Positions 18,676 to 27,340 of a stretch of 35,011 nt of DNA are shown piece by piece. Source of the DNA: Akkermansiaceae bacterium (GTDB lineage: Bacteria > Verrucomicrobiota > Verrucomicrobiia > Verrucomicrobiales > Akkermansiaceae). Under the pieces are notes generated by a model. It saw only the letters and a list, made by a program, of their open reading frames with translations, was not told where the DNA came from and did not search any database. The stretch covers positions 1-35,011 of the forward strand of contig JARWZU010000050.1 of NCBI GenBank assembly GCA_029866215.1. The letters run 5' to 3'. Positions within the stretch are counted from its first letter, which is position 1. Each line of letters starts with the position of its first letter. The position numbers were made by a program, and so were the translations under genes.

Positions 18676-20343
18676 ATGTCGCCTTTGGGTTTTGATCTGC
18701 TCATCGTTGGAGTTTACTTCTCCATCATCGTCGGAATCGGTGCGCACTTCAGCCGCCAGAACCATGGGTTGGCCGATTTTGCGCTGGGCGGGCGGGCGAT
18801 TCCTTGGTGGGCAGTGCTCGCTTCGATCCTCGCCTCTGAGATCAGCGCCGGCACGTTTTTTGGCACGCCGGGCGAAGGTTTTCGGCTGAGAAATTACACC
18901 TACGCGCAGCTGATGGTGGGGTACTTGTTGGCGCGCCTAGTCGTGAGCGCGGTGTTCATCCCTGCTTTTTACAAACACAACGTGGTGAGCATCTACGAGT
19001 TTCTTGAAATCCGTTTCGGCCCTCGCACTCGCAGCGTGGCAAGCGTGATCTTCCTGCTCACGCGCTCACTCGCCAGCGGCTCCCGACTCTGGGTGCCTAC
19101 GCTGTTAGTCGTAGTGATCTGGAACCAGATGAACCCGGGCCGCCCACTCGGAAACTGGGAACAATTTTGGGTGACCGGCGCCGCTCTCGTGATCATCAGC
19201 CTACTCACCGCCGCCTACACGGCCGTGGGCGGAATCAAGGCGGTCATCTGGACCGACGTGCTTCAAATCGCCGTGCTTTTTTGCGCGCTTGGGTTCTCAG
19301 TCTGGTACCTCCTTGGCCACATTCCCGGCGGTTGGTCTGGCGCGAAATTCCACCTCACCGGCCCGCACGACCTCATCCTCTGGCAATGGAAGGGCGATGC
19401 CCCTGCCGATCCAAAATTCGTCGCCGCCTATGGAAGCAACTGGTCTGCGATCAAGAGCGTGCTGGAAAGCGAGTTCACCGTCTGGGCGGCTCTGTTCGGC
19501 TCGCTATTTGTCACCTTGGCCACCCACGGAACCGATCAAGACATGGTGCAACGAATGCTCACCGCAAAAAACAAACATCAAAGCGCGGTGGCCACCATTC
19601 TTTCAGGCATCGCTGATATTCCCGTCACGTTCGCGGTTCTAACGATCGGCATCCTGCTCTCGGTTTACTACGGTCACGTCATCCATGACCCGTCATTGCC
19701 AATGGCCGCAGGCAAGCCGGACCACGCGCGGATTTTCCCGTATTTCGTCATCGATGTGATGCCTGGAGGCCTGCGCGGACTCGTCGTCGCGGGAGTACTC
19801 GCCACCACCATGGGCTCGCTTGGAACCGCCATGAACTCGTTGGCCACCAGCTACTCACGAGATTTCCATTTCCGCTGGTTTCAAACTCCCACTGACGACC
19901 AAGCACGCGTCCGCGTCATCAAGCTCAGCACCATCGGCTTTGCCCTCGTGCTCATCCTGATCGGGCTGGCAACCGCCTTCGTCAAAGCCCAAAACCCCAG
20001 CCTCAGCATCATCGGCATCATCCTCGGCAGCTTCGGCTACACTTACGGCTCCTTGCTCGGCATTTTCATCGTCGCACTCTTCACTCGCTCACGCGGCAGC
20101 GATGTGGGCAACCCGATCGCCATGGCCGCTGGCATCATCGTGGTCGCCATCCTCAGCAATCTGCCCAATGACCTCTGGAAAATGGCAACCCAACAGCCAC
20201 TCTATTCGAACTTCCAATGGATGCCCGTAATCGAATTCCCATGGCGCATCATGGCAGGCACTTTGGTCACCATCGCCGTGGCACTTTGCTTTCGCAGCGA
20301 ACACTCAACGCTGGATAGTTCGGGAGTGCGAAATAATATCTAG
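18676..20343 (+). CDS. Sodium:solute symporter (SSS) family transporter
   Basis: 555 residues and about 13-14 membrane helices. Helix 1 is FDLLIVGVYFSIIVGIG; then DFALGGRAIPWWAVLASILASE and ISAGTFFGTPGEGF, characteristic of SSS carriers that couple sodium to uptake of sugars, organic acids or amino acids. The central ATHGTDQDMVQRMLTA stretch is also conserved in the family. I chose ATG 18676; the upstream frame from 18556 adds 40 non-hydrophobic residues over the divergent promoter region. Substrate cannot be read from the sequence. It ends 192 bp before dnaA. Confidence 0.9.
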   Translation: MSPLGFDLLIVGVYFSIIVGIGAHFSRQNHGLADFALGGRAIPWWAVLASILASEISAGTFFGTPGEGFRLRNYTYAQLMVGYLLARLVVSAVFIPAFYKHNVVSIYEFLEIRFGPRTRSVASVIFLLTRSLASGSRLWVPTLLVVVIWNQMNPGRPLGNWEQFWVTGAALVIISLLTAAYTAVGGIKAVIWTDVLQIAVLFCALGFSVWYLLGHIPGGWSGAKFHLTGPHDLILWQWKGDAPADPKFVAAYGSNWSAIKSVLESEFTVWAALFGSLFVTLATHGTDQDMVQRMLTAKNKHQSAVATILSGIADIPVTFAVLTIGILLSVYYGHVIHDPSLPMAAGKPDHARIFPYFVIDVMPGGLRGLVVAGVLATTMGSLGTAMNSLATSYSRDFHFRWFQTPTDDQARVRVIKLSTIGFALVLILIGLATAFVKAQNPSLSIIGIILGSFGYTYGSLLGIFIVALFTRSRGSDVGNPIAMAAGIIVVAILSNLPNDLWKMATQQPLYSNFQWMPVIEFPWRIMAGTLVTIAVALCFRSEHSTLDSSGVRNNI

Positions 20344-20535
20344 GTCAAGTTTTAAAAAAATTTTGATGTGGAACGCTTGTGGAATAGGGTGGACGCGTGA
20401 AACTTCTGTTAGAAGGATACAAAAAAATTTCCCTCGCCCGTTTTCGCGTCACAAGATCCGTCCACCACGACATTCCAGAGATCAAAAAATCCCATGTCTG
20501 CCGCTGGTCTCAGATTTTAAAAAAACCAAGTCACC
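20344..20535. promoter_or_regulatory. dnaA upstream region with phased DnaA-box-like hexamers (candidate oriC or autoregulatory site)
   Basis: 192-bp gap in front of dnaA. It is AT-rich for this window, with A/T runs at about 20351-20364, 20421-20430 and 20517-20525. Near 20367-20394 are three similar hexamers, TGTGGA (20367), TGTGGA (20378) and GGTGGA (20388), spaced 10-11 bp, and an opposite-strand TCCACC at about 20461. The reverse complement of the classical DnaA box TTATCCACA begins TGTGGA, so these may be weak DnaA sites on one helix face; none is a full 9-mer match. This could be the origin or only the dnaA promoter region. Confidence 0.4.
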
Positions 20536-21957
20536 ATGGAGCCAGATAGATTGAAAACCCAGGGGATCAGCAACGATCCCACCCACGCACCAGAGGAGTC
20601 TGGCGGATGGGAAAGGGTTTGTTCTGCGCTGAGCGTGATGGTCAGTCCGGATGCCTTCCAACGTTGGTTCCGCTCCGCACGTTGGCTGGGCGTGACGGAT
20701 GGAATCGCCTCCATGGCAGTGCCGGGTGAAATCCATCAGGTCTGGATCGAAACCAACTACCTGCCAGAGCTGACCATGGCCGTGACGGGTGTCTTCAGCG
20801 ACGTCCGCGAAGTCCGCGTAATGATCCAAGTGGAACTCGCAGGATCCGATGCTCCGGACGCTTCTGCTCCGTCATATTTCATCCCCGCCAAGCCGAAAAA
20901 TCTCGAAGGGGAAGCGCTCGATAAGCGGATCAAAAGTGCCGGCCTGAACTCCGCGAACACGTTCGCCAGTTTCGTGGTCGGCGACAACAGCCAGTTCGCC
21001 CATGCCGCCTGTGAGGCCGTTGCGAAAAAAGCCGCAGTCGGATACAACCCGCTCTTCATTTACGGTGGCCCAGGCCTCGGAAAGACTCACCTCATGCAGG
21101 CGATCGGCCACGAGATCCTCCGCCGAAGCCCCAGCTCACGAGTCATCTACCTGACCTGCGAAAAATTCACCAACGAGTTCATCGATGCAATCCGCCGAGG
21201 TGACATCGAGAAATTCCGCCGCCGTTACCGCAGCTCAGACGTTCTGCTCATCGACGACGTGCAATTCCTTGCTGGCAAGGAGCGCTCACAAGAGGAGTTT
21301 TTCCACACCTTCAACACGCTGCTAGACGGCCGCAACCAAGTGGTCCTGACCTGCGACCGCCCGGCCTGCGAGATCAAGAGCCTCGAGCCTCGACTCATTT
21401 CCCGCTTCGAGTGCGGTCTAACCGTCGAAATGCAGCCGCCGCAGATGGAAACTCGGATGGCAATCCTCAAGAAGAAATCGATCGACTGGAAGGTCCGCAT
21501 CGATGAGTCCGTCCTGCAATTTCTCGCAGAAAAAATCCGCACCAATGTTCGCCGCCTTGAGGGAGCGCTCATGCGGGTGGCCACCTACGCCTCGCTCGCA
21601 GGAGAAAGCGTGACCATCGAAAAAGTCGAGCACCTGCTCCGTGACCTCATTCGTGAGGAAGCCAGCCGCCAAATCACCATCGATGCGATCCAAAAGGCGG
21701 TGGCCGAACACTTCGATGTCCGCCTCGCCGACATGACAAGCCGCCGCCGTCCTGCAAGCATCGCATTCCCCCGCCAAGTGGCCATGTATTTGAGCCGTTC
21801 ACTCACCAAGGGATCGCTCATGGAAATCGGCGAGGCCTTTGGCGGGCGCGACCATGGAACCGTGATTCATGCCTGCAAAAAGGTCACCGAATTGGTCACC
21901 GCCGAACCCGGACTAAAGGAAAGCATCGCACGCATCGAGTCCCAACTCCGGCGCTAA
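20536..21957 (+). CDS. dnaA: Chromosomal replication initiator DnaA
   Basis: 473 residues. Domain I is residues about 20-95 (WERVCSALSVMVSPDAFQRWF). Domain III holds Walker A at about 177-185 (GGPGLGKTHL), Walker B VLLIDDVQFLAGKERSQEEF at about 236, and RLISRFECGLTV of the sensor region. Domain IV ends with RRRPASIAFPRQVAMYL and GGRDHGTVIHACKKV, the DNA-binding helix-turn-helix and DnaA signature. It opens the origin and loads the replicative helicase. The start at ATG 20536 gives a normal length. dnaN follows only after an intervening membrane-protein gene. Confidence 0.97.
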   Translation: MEPDRLKTQGISNDPTHAPEESGGWERVCSALSVMVSPDAFQRWFRSARWLGVTDGIASMAVPGEIHQVWIETNYLPELTMAVTGVFSDVREVRVMIQVELAGSDAPDASAPSYFIPAKPKNLEGEALDKRIKSAGLNSANTFASFVVGDNSQFAHAACEAVAKKAAVGYNPLFIYGGPGLGKTHLMQAIGHEILRRSPSSRVIYLTCEKFTNEFIDAIRRGDIEKFRRRYRSSDVLLIDDVQFLAGKERSQEEFFHTFNTLLDGRNQVVLTCDRPACEIKSLEPRLISRFECGLTVEMQPPQMETRMAILKKKSIDWKVRIDESVLQFLAEKIRTNVRRLEGALMRVATYASLAGESVTIEKVEHLLRDLIREEASRQITIDAIQKAVAEHFDVRLADMTSRRRPASIAFPRQVAMYLSRSLTKGSLMEIGEAFGGRDHGTVIHACKKVTELVTAEPGLKESIARIESQLRR

Positions 21958-22028
21958 CCACTCCCCTCCGCCCCCTGCAGATTTACCCAACTCGGTTAGG
22001 CGATTCAAAATCTAGCAGCATTCATTCC

Positions 22029-23810
22029 GTGCAGCAAGCAAATCGAAGCTGGGTTTCAGGGATTCTCACGCGGCCGTGGCTGCCATTTGCCTGCATCATC
22101 GCGGCAAGCGCCCTAGCACATCTCTGGTGTCTTGGGTCGCAATTCTACATGGATGACATGCAGCAAATCCGCGACTGCGAGGCCGTCCGCACAGGAGATT
22201 TCACTTACGCAGTACTCAATGCATGGACGACCCTCTGGTATATCATCCAGTACCGGTTGTTCGGAATGTCGCCGGTAGCATTCCATGCGGGCAACTGGCT
22301 CCTACACACCTCGGTTGCTTGCACGCTGTTCGCGTTTGCCCGGGATTTCATGAGGGGCCATTGGCCGGCTGGCGTTGCGTGGTTCGGAGCGCTGTTGTTC
22401 GCCGTGCATCCGCTGGCGAGTGAAATTCCCAACTACGCACGAACCCAGGATCTCGCATGGGTGACTCTCTTTTCCATGCTTGCCGCGTGGTCGATGCTGA
22501 CGTTCATGCGTGGCAGCGACTGGAAATTGGTGCCCCAAGCGCTGGGTGGCGAAATCCCCGCTTTGCGGAAATCTTGGCATCGCTGGCGGTGGATGGCGGC
22601 TTGTGCTCTATCCGTGGCGGGCGCAACATTTTCCAAAGGTCCCGGGCTTTTTCACGCGCTCATGGCGGTCTCCGCAATCGGCCTCACCTTCATGCCGCAG
22701 GAATTGGGAAATCGGTTGCGGCGAAGCCCATGGCTGATTCTAGCAGCGCTTGTGGGAATCATCGCAACGGCGTGGGCACTCGGCATATTCAAAAATGGCC
22801 TCGGCATCCATGAGCAATGGTCGAACCCGCGCTTCATCGGCCACGCTTACACGCTCTCCCGTGTCTTCTGGGAATTCGCTTGGCGAAGTGTGATTCCCTT
22901 GGCGCTCTGCTCAGACCATCAGATCGCGGAAACCCTCGTGCCCCACGGAACACCCTTCTGGAGTATCCCAGACCACGTCGCGATGCTAGCAGCCCTGGGA
23001 TTTCTCGGGCTCACTGCTTTGAGTTGGCTTCTCGCATGGCGAAAATCGACGCGGCTGCTCGGCATCTGTCTGGCGCTTTACGTGGCAACGATCCTGTTCC
23101 GCGTTCTCTTCATGATCCCTGAGTTCATGCCTGAATACCGGATCTATCCTGGCCTGCCATGGTTCTGCCTCGGCACATCGATTTTCCTAACTTCCATTTG
23201 GCAACGGCTACTTCCATCAGCGAGTCCCGCACCATTTGCCGCTTGCCTGCTGGCAATCTTCGCATCGCTCGCCGCCCAGCGGTCGTTTGCCTGGCACGAT
23301 CTGAACCGCCTCATGGCAAACGTTCTGCAGCAATACCCAGCGCAGGGTCGCGCGATTTGGACGCTGCACCTTCACGACATGGATGCGGGAAACTGGCAGG
23401 CAGTGATCGACCGTCAGATGCATGATTGGCCCGAAGTGCGCCAGAAGTTCATCGCGAGCCTCTCCACGCTCGCGCCCGCCCGCGAACTGCCAAGCGGGCA
23501 TTTTTCTCTCGCCGAGGTGGGGTGCACCGGTCGCTTCGCGATCGCCGTGGCCCACACAAAAAGTCCCGCCGAGGGACTGCAGGTCATGACCGGCCTGGAA
23601 AACTACATGCACGCCCTGCGGATCGATCCCGAGACCAATCCGACTCACTGGTATCAGTTCAATCACGACAAGGCACTCGTGCTCGAGATGGGCGGCCACT
23701 ACCAAGCCGCCCTCGACTGCCTGAAGCGAAAAAAGGACAAACCGCAGCCGTGCCCCGTGGACTTCGCGCGCATTTCCAAAAAGCTCGCCGCCGCAAAAGG
23801 TGGCTCGTGA
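22029..23810 (+). CDS. Large GT-C-like membrane protein between dnaA and dnaN
   Basis: 593 residues starting with GTG; the first in-frame ATG lies 40 codons in, inside conserved-looking sequence. About ten hydrophobic helices span residues 17-420. The first extracytoplasmic loop has FYMDDMQQIRD, an acidic pair placed like the catalytic Asp of GT-C/PMT-type glycosyltransferases and TMTC proteins. The soluble C-terminal 170 residues contain NHDKALVLEMGGHYQAALDCL, a TPR-like helix pair. I suggest a membrane glycosyltransferase with low certainty; the acceptor is unknown. It is on the same strand as dnaA (71-bp gap) and dnaN (244-bp gap). Confidence 0.7.
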   Translation: MQQANRSWVSGILTRPWLPFACIIAASALAHLWCLGSQFYMDDMQQIRDCEAVRTGDFTYAVLNAWTTLWYIIQYRLFGMSPVAFHAGNWLLHTSVACTLFAFARDFMRGHWPAGVAWFGALLFAVHPLASEIPNYARTQDLAWVTLFSMLAAWSMLTFMRGSDWKLVPQALGGEIPALRKSWHRWRWMAACALSVAGATFSKGPGLFHALMAVSAIGLTFMPQELGNRLRRSPWLILAALVGIIATAWALGIFKNGLGIHEQWSNPRFIGHAYTLSRVFWEFAWRSVIPLALCSDHQIAETLVPHGTPFWSIPDHVAMLAALGFLGLTALSWLLAWRKSTRLLGICLALYVATILFRVLFMIPEFMPEYRIYPGLPWFCLGTSIFLTSIWQRLLPSASPAPFAACLLAIFASLAAQRSFAWHDLNRLMANVLQQYPAQGRAIWTLHLHDMDAGNWQAVIDRQMHDWPEVRQKFIASLSTLAPARELPSGHFSLAEVGCTGRFAIAVAHTKSPAEGLQVMTGLENYMHALRIDPETNPTHWYQFNHDKALVLEMGGHYQAALDCLKRKKDKPQPCPVDFARISKKLAAAKGGS

Positions 23811-24054
23811 ACACCCCTAACAATCGGATAGGCAGGGGCCTTCTGGCTTAAAGTCGTTTCCGAAAACGAATCCGCCCCATTCGCTCCGCCTCATTCGCTC
23901 CGCCCCAGCGCGGGTTCTCAGTGCCGTTTCACGAACCCGCCGGGCTGCCTCTAGCTGACAGCCAACTCGTCCGATTTGCGATTATTCACAGAAGGCTTGC
24001 CAAGGGGCGATGAAAGCTGAAACTAACTCCCAACATCTTCCTCGATTTCGAACT
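23811..24054. promoter_or_regulatory. dnaN upstream region with a DnaA-box-like 9-mer and a 14-bp direct repeat
   Basis: 244 bp without a gene. A 14-bp direct repeat (CATTCGCTCCGCC plus T or C) lies at 23878-23891 and 23892-23905. TTATTCACA at 23982-23990 differs from the DnaA box TTATCCACA at one base. The region probably holds the dnaN promoter and possibly a DnaA-regulated site. Confidence 0.45.
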
Positions 24055-25152
24055 ATGAAATTCCGCATTTCCAAAGAAGCCTTTCTCGACGGCCTGCAAA
24101 AAGTCCAACACGTGGTCAGCTCGCGCACAACCTTGCCGATCCTCTCCAACGTACTGCTCGTCGCGAAGGATGGACGAATTCAGTTCACCACGACGGATCT
24201 GGACGTCGGCATCACCGGCTCCGTGGAAGCACAAATCGACAAAGAAGGCGCCACCACCCTGCCCGCCAAACGCCTCGTCAGCATCATCCGTGAGCTTCCA
24301 GCCAGCGAGGTCGAGGTCTCCGTGGACTCGAAAAACCACGCATCAATCCGCTGCGGCCCATCGTTCTTCAAAATCATCGGCCTTAGCGAGACGGAATTCC
24401 CTCCCCTCCCCGACTTCGAGGGCGCAAAGGTCTTCAAAATCCCGCAACAAACGCTCCGCGACGGCCTGAAAAAGACGTCCTACGCGATCTCGACCGACGA
24501 GACACGCTACGTGCTCAATGGCATTTTTGCTTCGTTCCGCGAGGGAAAATTGACTCTCGTTGCCACCGACGGTCGCCGCCTCGCGATGGTGGATGCCGAT
24601 TTGGAATTCCCAGCCTCCCACGAAACGGACGTGATTATCCCGACCAAGGCCGTGCAAGAACTCCAACGCCTCCTCGGTGATGCCGGCGAGGTGATCGTAA
24701 AACTCAGCGACAGCCAGATTTCGTTCACCATCGGTGACAGCCTGCTTGCCAGCAAACTCATCGAGGGCAACTACCCGAACTACCGCCAAGTCATCCCCGG
24801 CGACAGCAATGAGCGCGTGGTCATCGGCCGCGAAGCGCTGCTGGAAACCGTCCGCCGCGTTTCGTTGCTCTCTTCCGACAAGTCGAATTCGGTTAAACTG
24901 GTCTTCAGCGAAAACCACATCGAAGTCACCGCCAACTCGCCAGACGTCGGCGAAGCACAAGAATCAATGGACGTGATCTACCAAGGTCCACCGATGCAGA
25001 TCGCATTCAACCCAGAGTTCCTCCAAGCACCGCTCCGCGCGCTGGACACGGACGATATCTACCTCGATCTGATCGACGAAATGAGCCCAGGCGTGTTGCG
25101 CATCGAGGGATCATTCCTCTACGTGCTCATGCCCATGCGCGTGACGAACTGA
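24055..25152 (+). CDS. dnaN: DNA polymerase III beta subunit (sliding clamp)
   Basis: 365 residues, the normal clamp length. It starts MKFRISKEAFLDGLQKVQ and continues with RTTLPILSNVLLVA and ATDGRRLAM, typical of the three repeated clamp domains. The end is FLYVLMPMRVTN, where clamps usually finish with MPMR-x. The clamp encircles DNA and tethers DNA polymerase III. The open frame extends to 24010 but the extra 15 residues are not family-like, so I chose ATG 24055. Confidence 0.97.
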   Translation: MKFRISKEAFLDGLQKVQHVVSSRTTLPILSNVLLVAKDGRIQFTTTDLDVGITGSVEAQIDKEGATTLPAKRLVSIIRELPASEVEVSVDSKNHASIRCGPSFFKIIGLSETEFPPLPDFEGAKVFKIPQQTLRDGLKKTSYAISTDETRYVLNGIFASFREGKLTLVATDGRRLAMVDADLEFPASHETDVIIPTKAVQELQRLLGDAGEVIVKLSDSQISFTIGDSLLASKLIEGNYPNYRQVIPGDSNERVVIGREALLETVRRVSLLSSDKSNSVKLVFSENHIEVTANSPDVGEAQESMDVIYQGPPMQIAFNPEFLQAPLRALDTDDIYLDLIDEMSPGVLRIEGSFLYVLMPMRVTN

Positions 25153-25307
25153 GTCGGCGCAAGCGCTCCACGCTTCTAATAGTCCGCATTGCGTGGGGAG
25201 AAACGTCTCCATCGGCCACGGCTCTACGCTGCGGCTTCGATTTGCTCAAATCGCAGAATTCGGGTTTCACTTTGCCTTCTGCAGTGTAGGATTCGCGGAG
25301 CATGATG

Positions 25308-26579
25308 ATGGCCACGATCCGCAGACTTCTGGGCGACTTCATTCGCTGCACCGGGGGCATGGTCATCCGTTGGATCTATCAGATCCAAGTGATCCACCCA
25401 GAACGCCTACCCGCCAAGGGCGCTGCTCTGTTGCTGCCAAATCACCTGAGCTTCGCCGACGGATTTTTCCTTTCCGCCGCCTGCCGCGTACCGGTGCGCT
25501 TTGTGATGGATGAGACCTACGCCGCGTCCCCTGCCGTCCGGCTCTTTATTCAAATTTTCGAAACGGTCACCATTCGCATCGGCCAGCCTCGGGAAGCCAT
25601 CCGCATCGCAATCAACGCGCTGAAAGGCGGCGATCTAGTATGCCTTTTCCCCGAGGGCCAACTGACCCGCACCGGAACGCTAAGCGAACTGCAGCGCGGC
25701 GGTGAGTTGATCGCAAAAAAAGCGGGTTACCCCGTCATCCCGCTCTGGTGTGATGGCGTCTGGGGCTCGATTTTTTCGTTCGAGCGCGGGCGATTTTTCC
25801 GCAAACGCCCGTACGGAAAACCACGGGGCATCTTCGTGTCGATCGCACATGCCGTCACCCCAGATCAAGTGAATCTTGAGACGCTGCGCAACGGGATGTT
25901 AGAAGCCTCGGCGAGCGCAATCGCCAAGCGTTTTGAATCATCCTGCTGGGAAAAGCGCACTCCACGCCACATGGGCACGATTCACCTAGACGCCTCGGCT
26001 CGCCGCAGAATTTGGGTGAATGGCTATCAGATCGGCCAGGTGAATGCCCTACAGCGCCGCCAACCTTTTTGCGTTCTAACCGCTGACCCAACCTCGTTGG
26101 AACTGCTAGGCCTGCGGTTCGCATTCCCCGAGTTATTCGACGCCGCGGTCGTCACGCGTGACGATTTCGATTCCCAACCGTCAGCGTCATGGGTCGGCGG
26201 AGACCGCTTGCGTGAAGCGCTCACGCTTTGCAAATCCGCGGAAGGCACGGTGTTTTATGACTTCGGGAGCCGCGCCTTGGAGGCCATCGCCCCGCCCGGG
26301 CTTGTCCACTGCCCCTGCCTCGCCATCGATGGCGTGGTGATCTCGATGTCGATGCCCGACCCGCCCAAGGCCGCGACCGACGCCTCACCCCAACTCGGCA
26401 GTAAGCCCGGCACATGGGGCAAACTCCTTCCTGGCTGGTTCCTCCAGCCATCCGCAGACGGCAGACTCTGGGCACACGGCCCCGCAGCACCGCCAGACGG
26501 CATCGCACTCCCCACAGGTTGCTTTCTCGATCTCCAAGGATTTCTAACACCCGCCAGTTCCAATTCCAAAAATGAATAA
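25308..26579 (+). CDS. PlsC-like acyltransferase with an extended C-terminal domain
   Basis: 423 residues. The first 220 form a 1-acylglycerol-3-phosphate acyltransferase domain: NHLSFADG (catalytic HX4D), [15 protein letters not shown] (substrate-binding motif) and [14 protein letters not shown]. The next 200 residues (from about 225) are a separate soluble part that I do not recognise; plain PlsC proteins are about 240 residues. Three ATGs lie at 25302, 25305 and 25308. GGAG seven bases upstream favours 25308. The gene overlaps the ABC ATPase start by 8 bp, so it is probably in an operon with the exporter; the combination suggests lipid or lipoprotein handling. Confidence 0.85.
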   Translation: MATIRRLLGDFIRCTGGMVIRWIYQIQVIHPERLPAKGAALLLPNHLSFADGFFLSAACRVPVRFVMDETYAASPAVRLFIQIFETVTIRIGQPREAIRIAINALKGGDLVCLFPEGQLTRTGTLSELQRGGELIAKKAGYPVIPLWCDGVWGSIFSFERGRFFRKRPYGKPRGIFVSIAHAVTPDQVNLETLRNGMLEASASAIAKRFESSCWEKRTPRHMGTIHLDASARRRIWVNGYQIGQVNALQRRQPFCVLTADPTSLELLGLRFAFPELFDAAVVTRDDFDSQPSASWVGGDRLREALTLCKSAEGTVFYDFGSRALEAIAPPGLVHCPCLAIDGVVISMSMPDPPKAATDASPQLGSKPGTWGKLLPGWFLQPSADGRLWAHGPAAPPDGIALPTGCFLDLQGFLTPASSNSKNE

Positions 26580-27303
26580 CCTGCCAGCCTCAGACGATTC
26601 CCAAGCGGTCTTCGATGCACGCGCCTTGCGGAAAATCTATCAGACCGGCGAGGTCGATGTGGTCGCCCTAGGCGGTGTCGACCTCACGCTAAACGCTGGC
26701 GAACTCGTCTGCCTGCTCGGCGCTTCTGGTAGTGGAAAATCAACCTTGCTCAACATCCTCGGCGGACTCGATACACCCACCTCCGGAAATTTGTTCTACA
26801 AAGGCTGGCCGCTCGACGGCTCGGACGAAAACACGCTAACACTTTTCCGCCGGAACTGCGTGGGCTTCGTCTTTCAGTTTTACAACTTGATCCCCAGCCT
26901 CACCGCCCGCGAAAACGTCGCACTCATCACGTCGATTTCTCGCGATCCAATGACACCCGAGGAGGCGCTGGAAATGGTCGGCCTGAGCGAACGCATGGAT
27001 CATTTTCCATCCCAACTCTCCGGCGGCGAACAACAACGCGTCGCCATCGCTCGCGCCATCGCGAAACGTCCTGAGGTGCTGCTCTGTGACGAACCCACCG
27101 GCGCGCTCGACGTCACCACAGGCATCGTGGTGTTAGAAGCGGTCGAGCGCATCAACCGCGAACTCGGGACGCTCACGGTCATCATCACCCACAACGCGAT
27201 CATGTCGGAAATGGCCGACCGTGTCCTGCATTTGTCCGATGGGAAAATCATCAGCTCGCATCACAACGCAACCCGACTTCCCGCTGCGGAGCTGAAGTGG
27301 TAA
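26572..27303 (+). CDS. ABC transporter ATP-binding protein (MacB/LolD type)
   Basis: 243 residues. Walker [17 protein letters not shown] at about 51-61, Q-loop region [18 protein letters not shown], signature [15 protein letters not shown], Walker B with catalytic Glu [12 protein letters not shown], and H-loop IITHN. This is the MacB/LolD group, which pairs with FtsX-like permeases and works by mechanotransmission. It overlaps the acyltransferase gene by 8 bp and is followed after 37 bp by its permease. Confidence 0.95.
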   Translation: MNNLPASDDSQAVFDARALRKIYQTGEVDVVALGGVDLTLNAGELVCLLGASGSGKSTLLNILGGLDTPTSGNLFYKGWPLDGSDENTLTLFRRNCVGFVFQFYNLIPSLTARENVALITSISRDPMTPEEALEMVGLSERMDHFPSQLSGGEQQRVAIARAIAKRPEVLLCDEPTGALDVTTGIVVLEAVERINRELGTLTVIITHNAIMSEMADRVLHLSDGKIISSHHNATRLPAAELKW

Positions 27304-27340
27304 GTGGGCGATCCGCCGAGCCCAACAAAATCTAACCCGC

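Noticed and set aside
24343-24960. Long antisense ORF opposite dnaN
   Set aside because: GC-rich codon shadow of dnaN; no family character and the dnaN frame is certain.
25205-25250. Small inverted repeats after dnaN (GGAGA/TCTCC, CGATTTG/CAAATCG) as a terminator
   Set aside because: Short stems without a following T-run; not enough to call.
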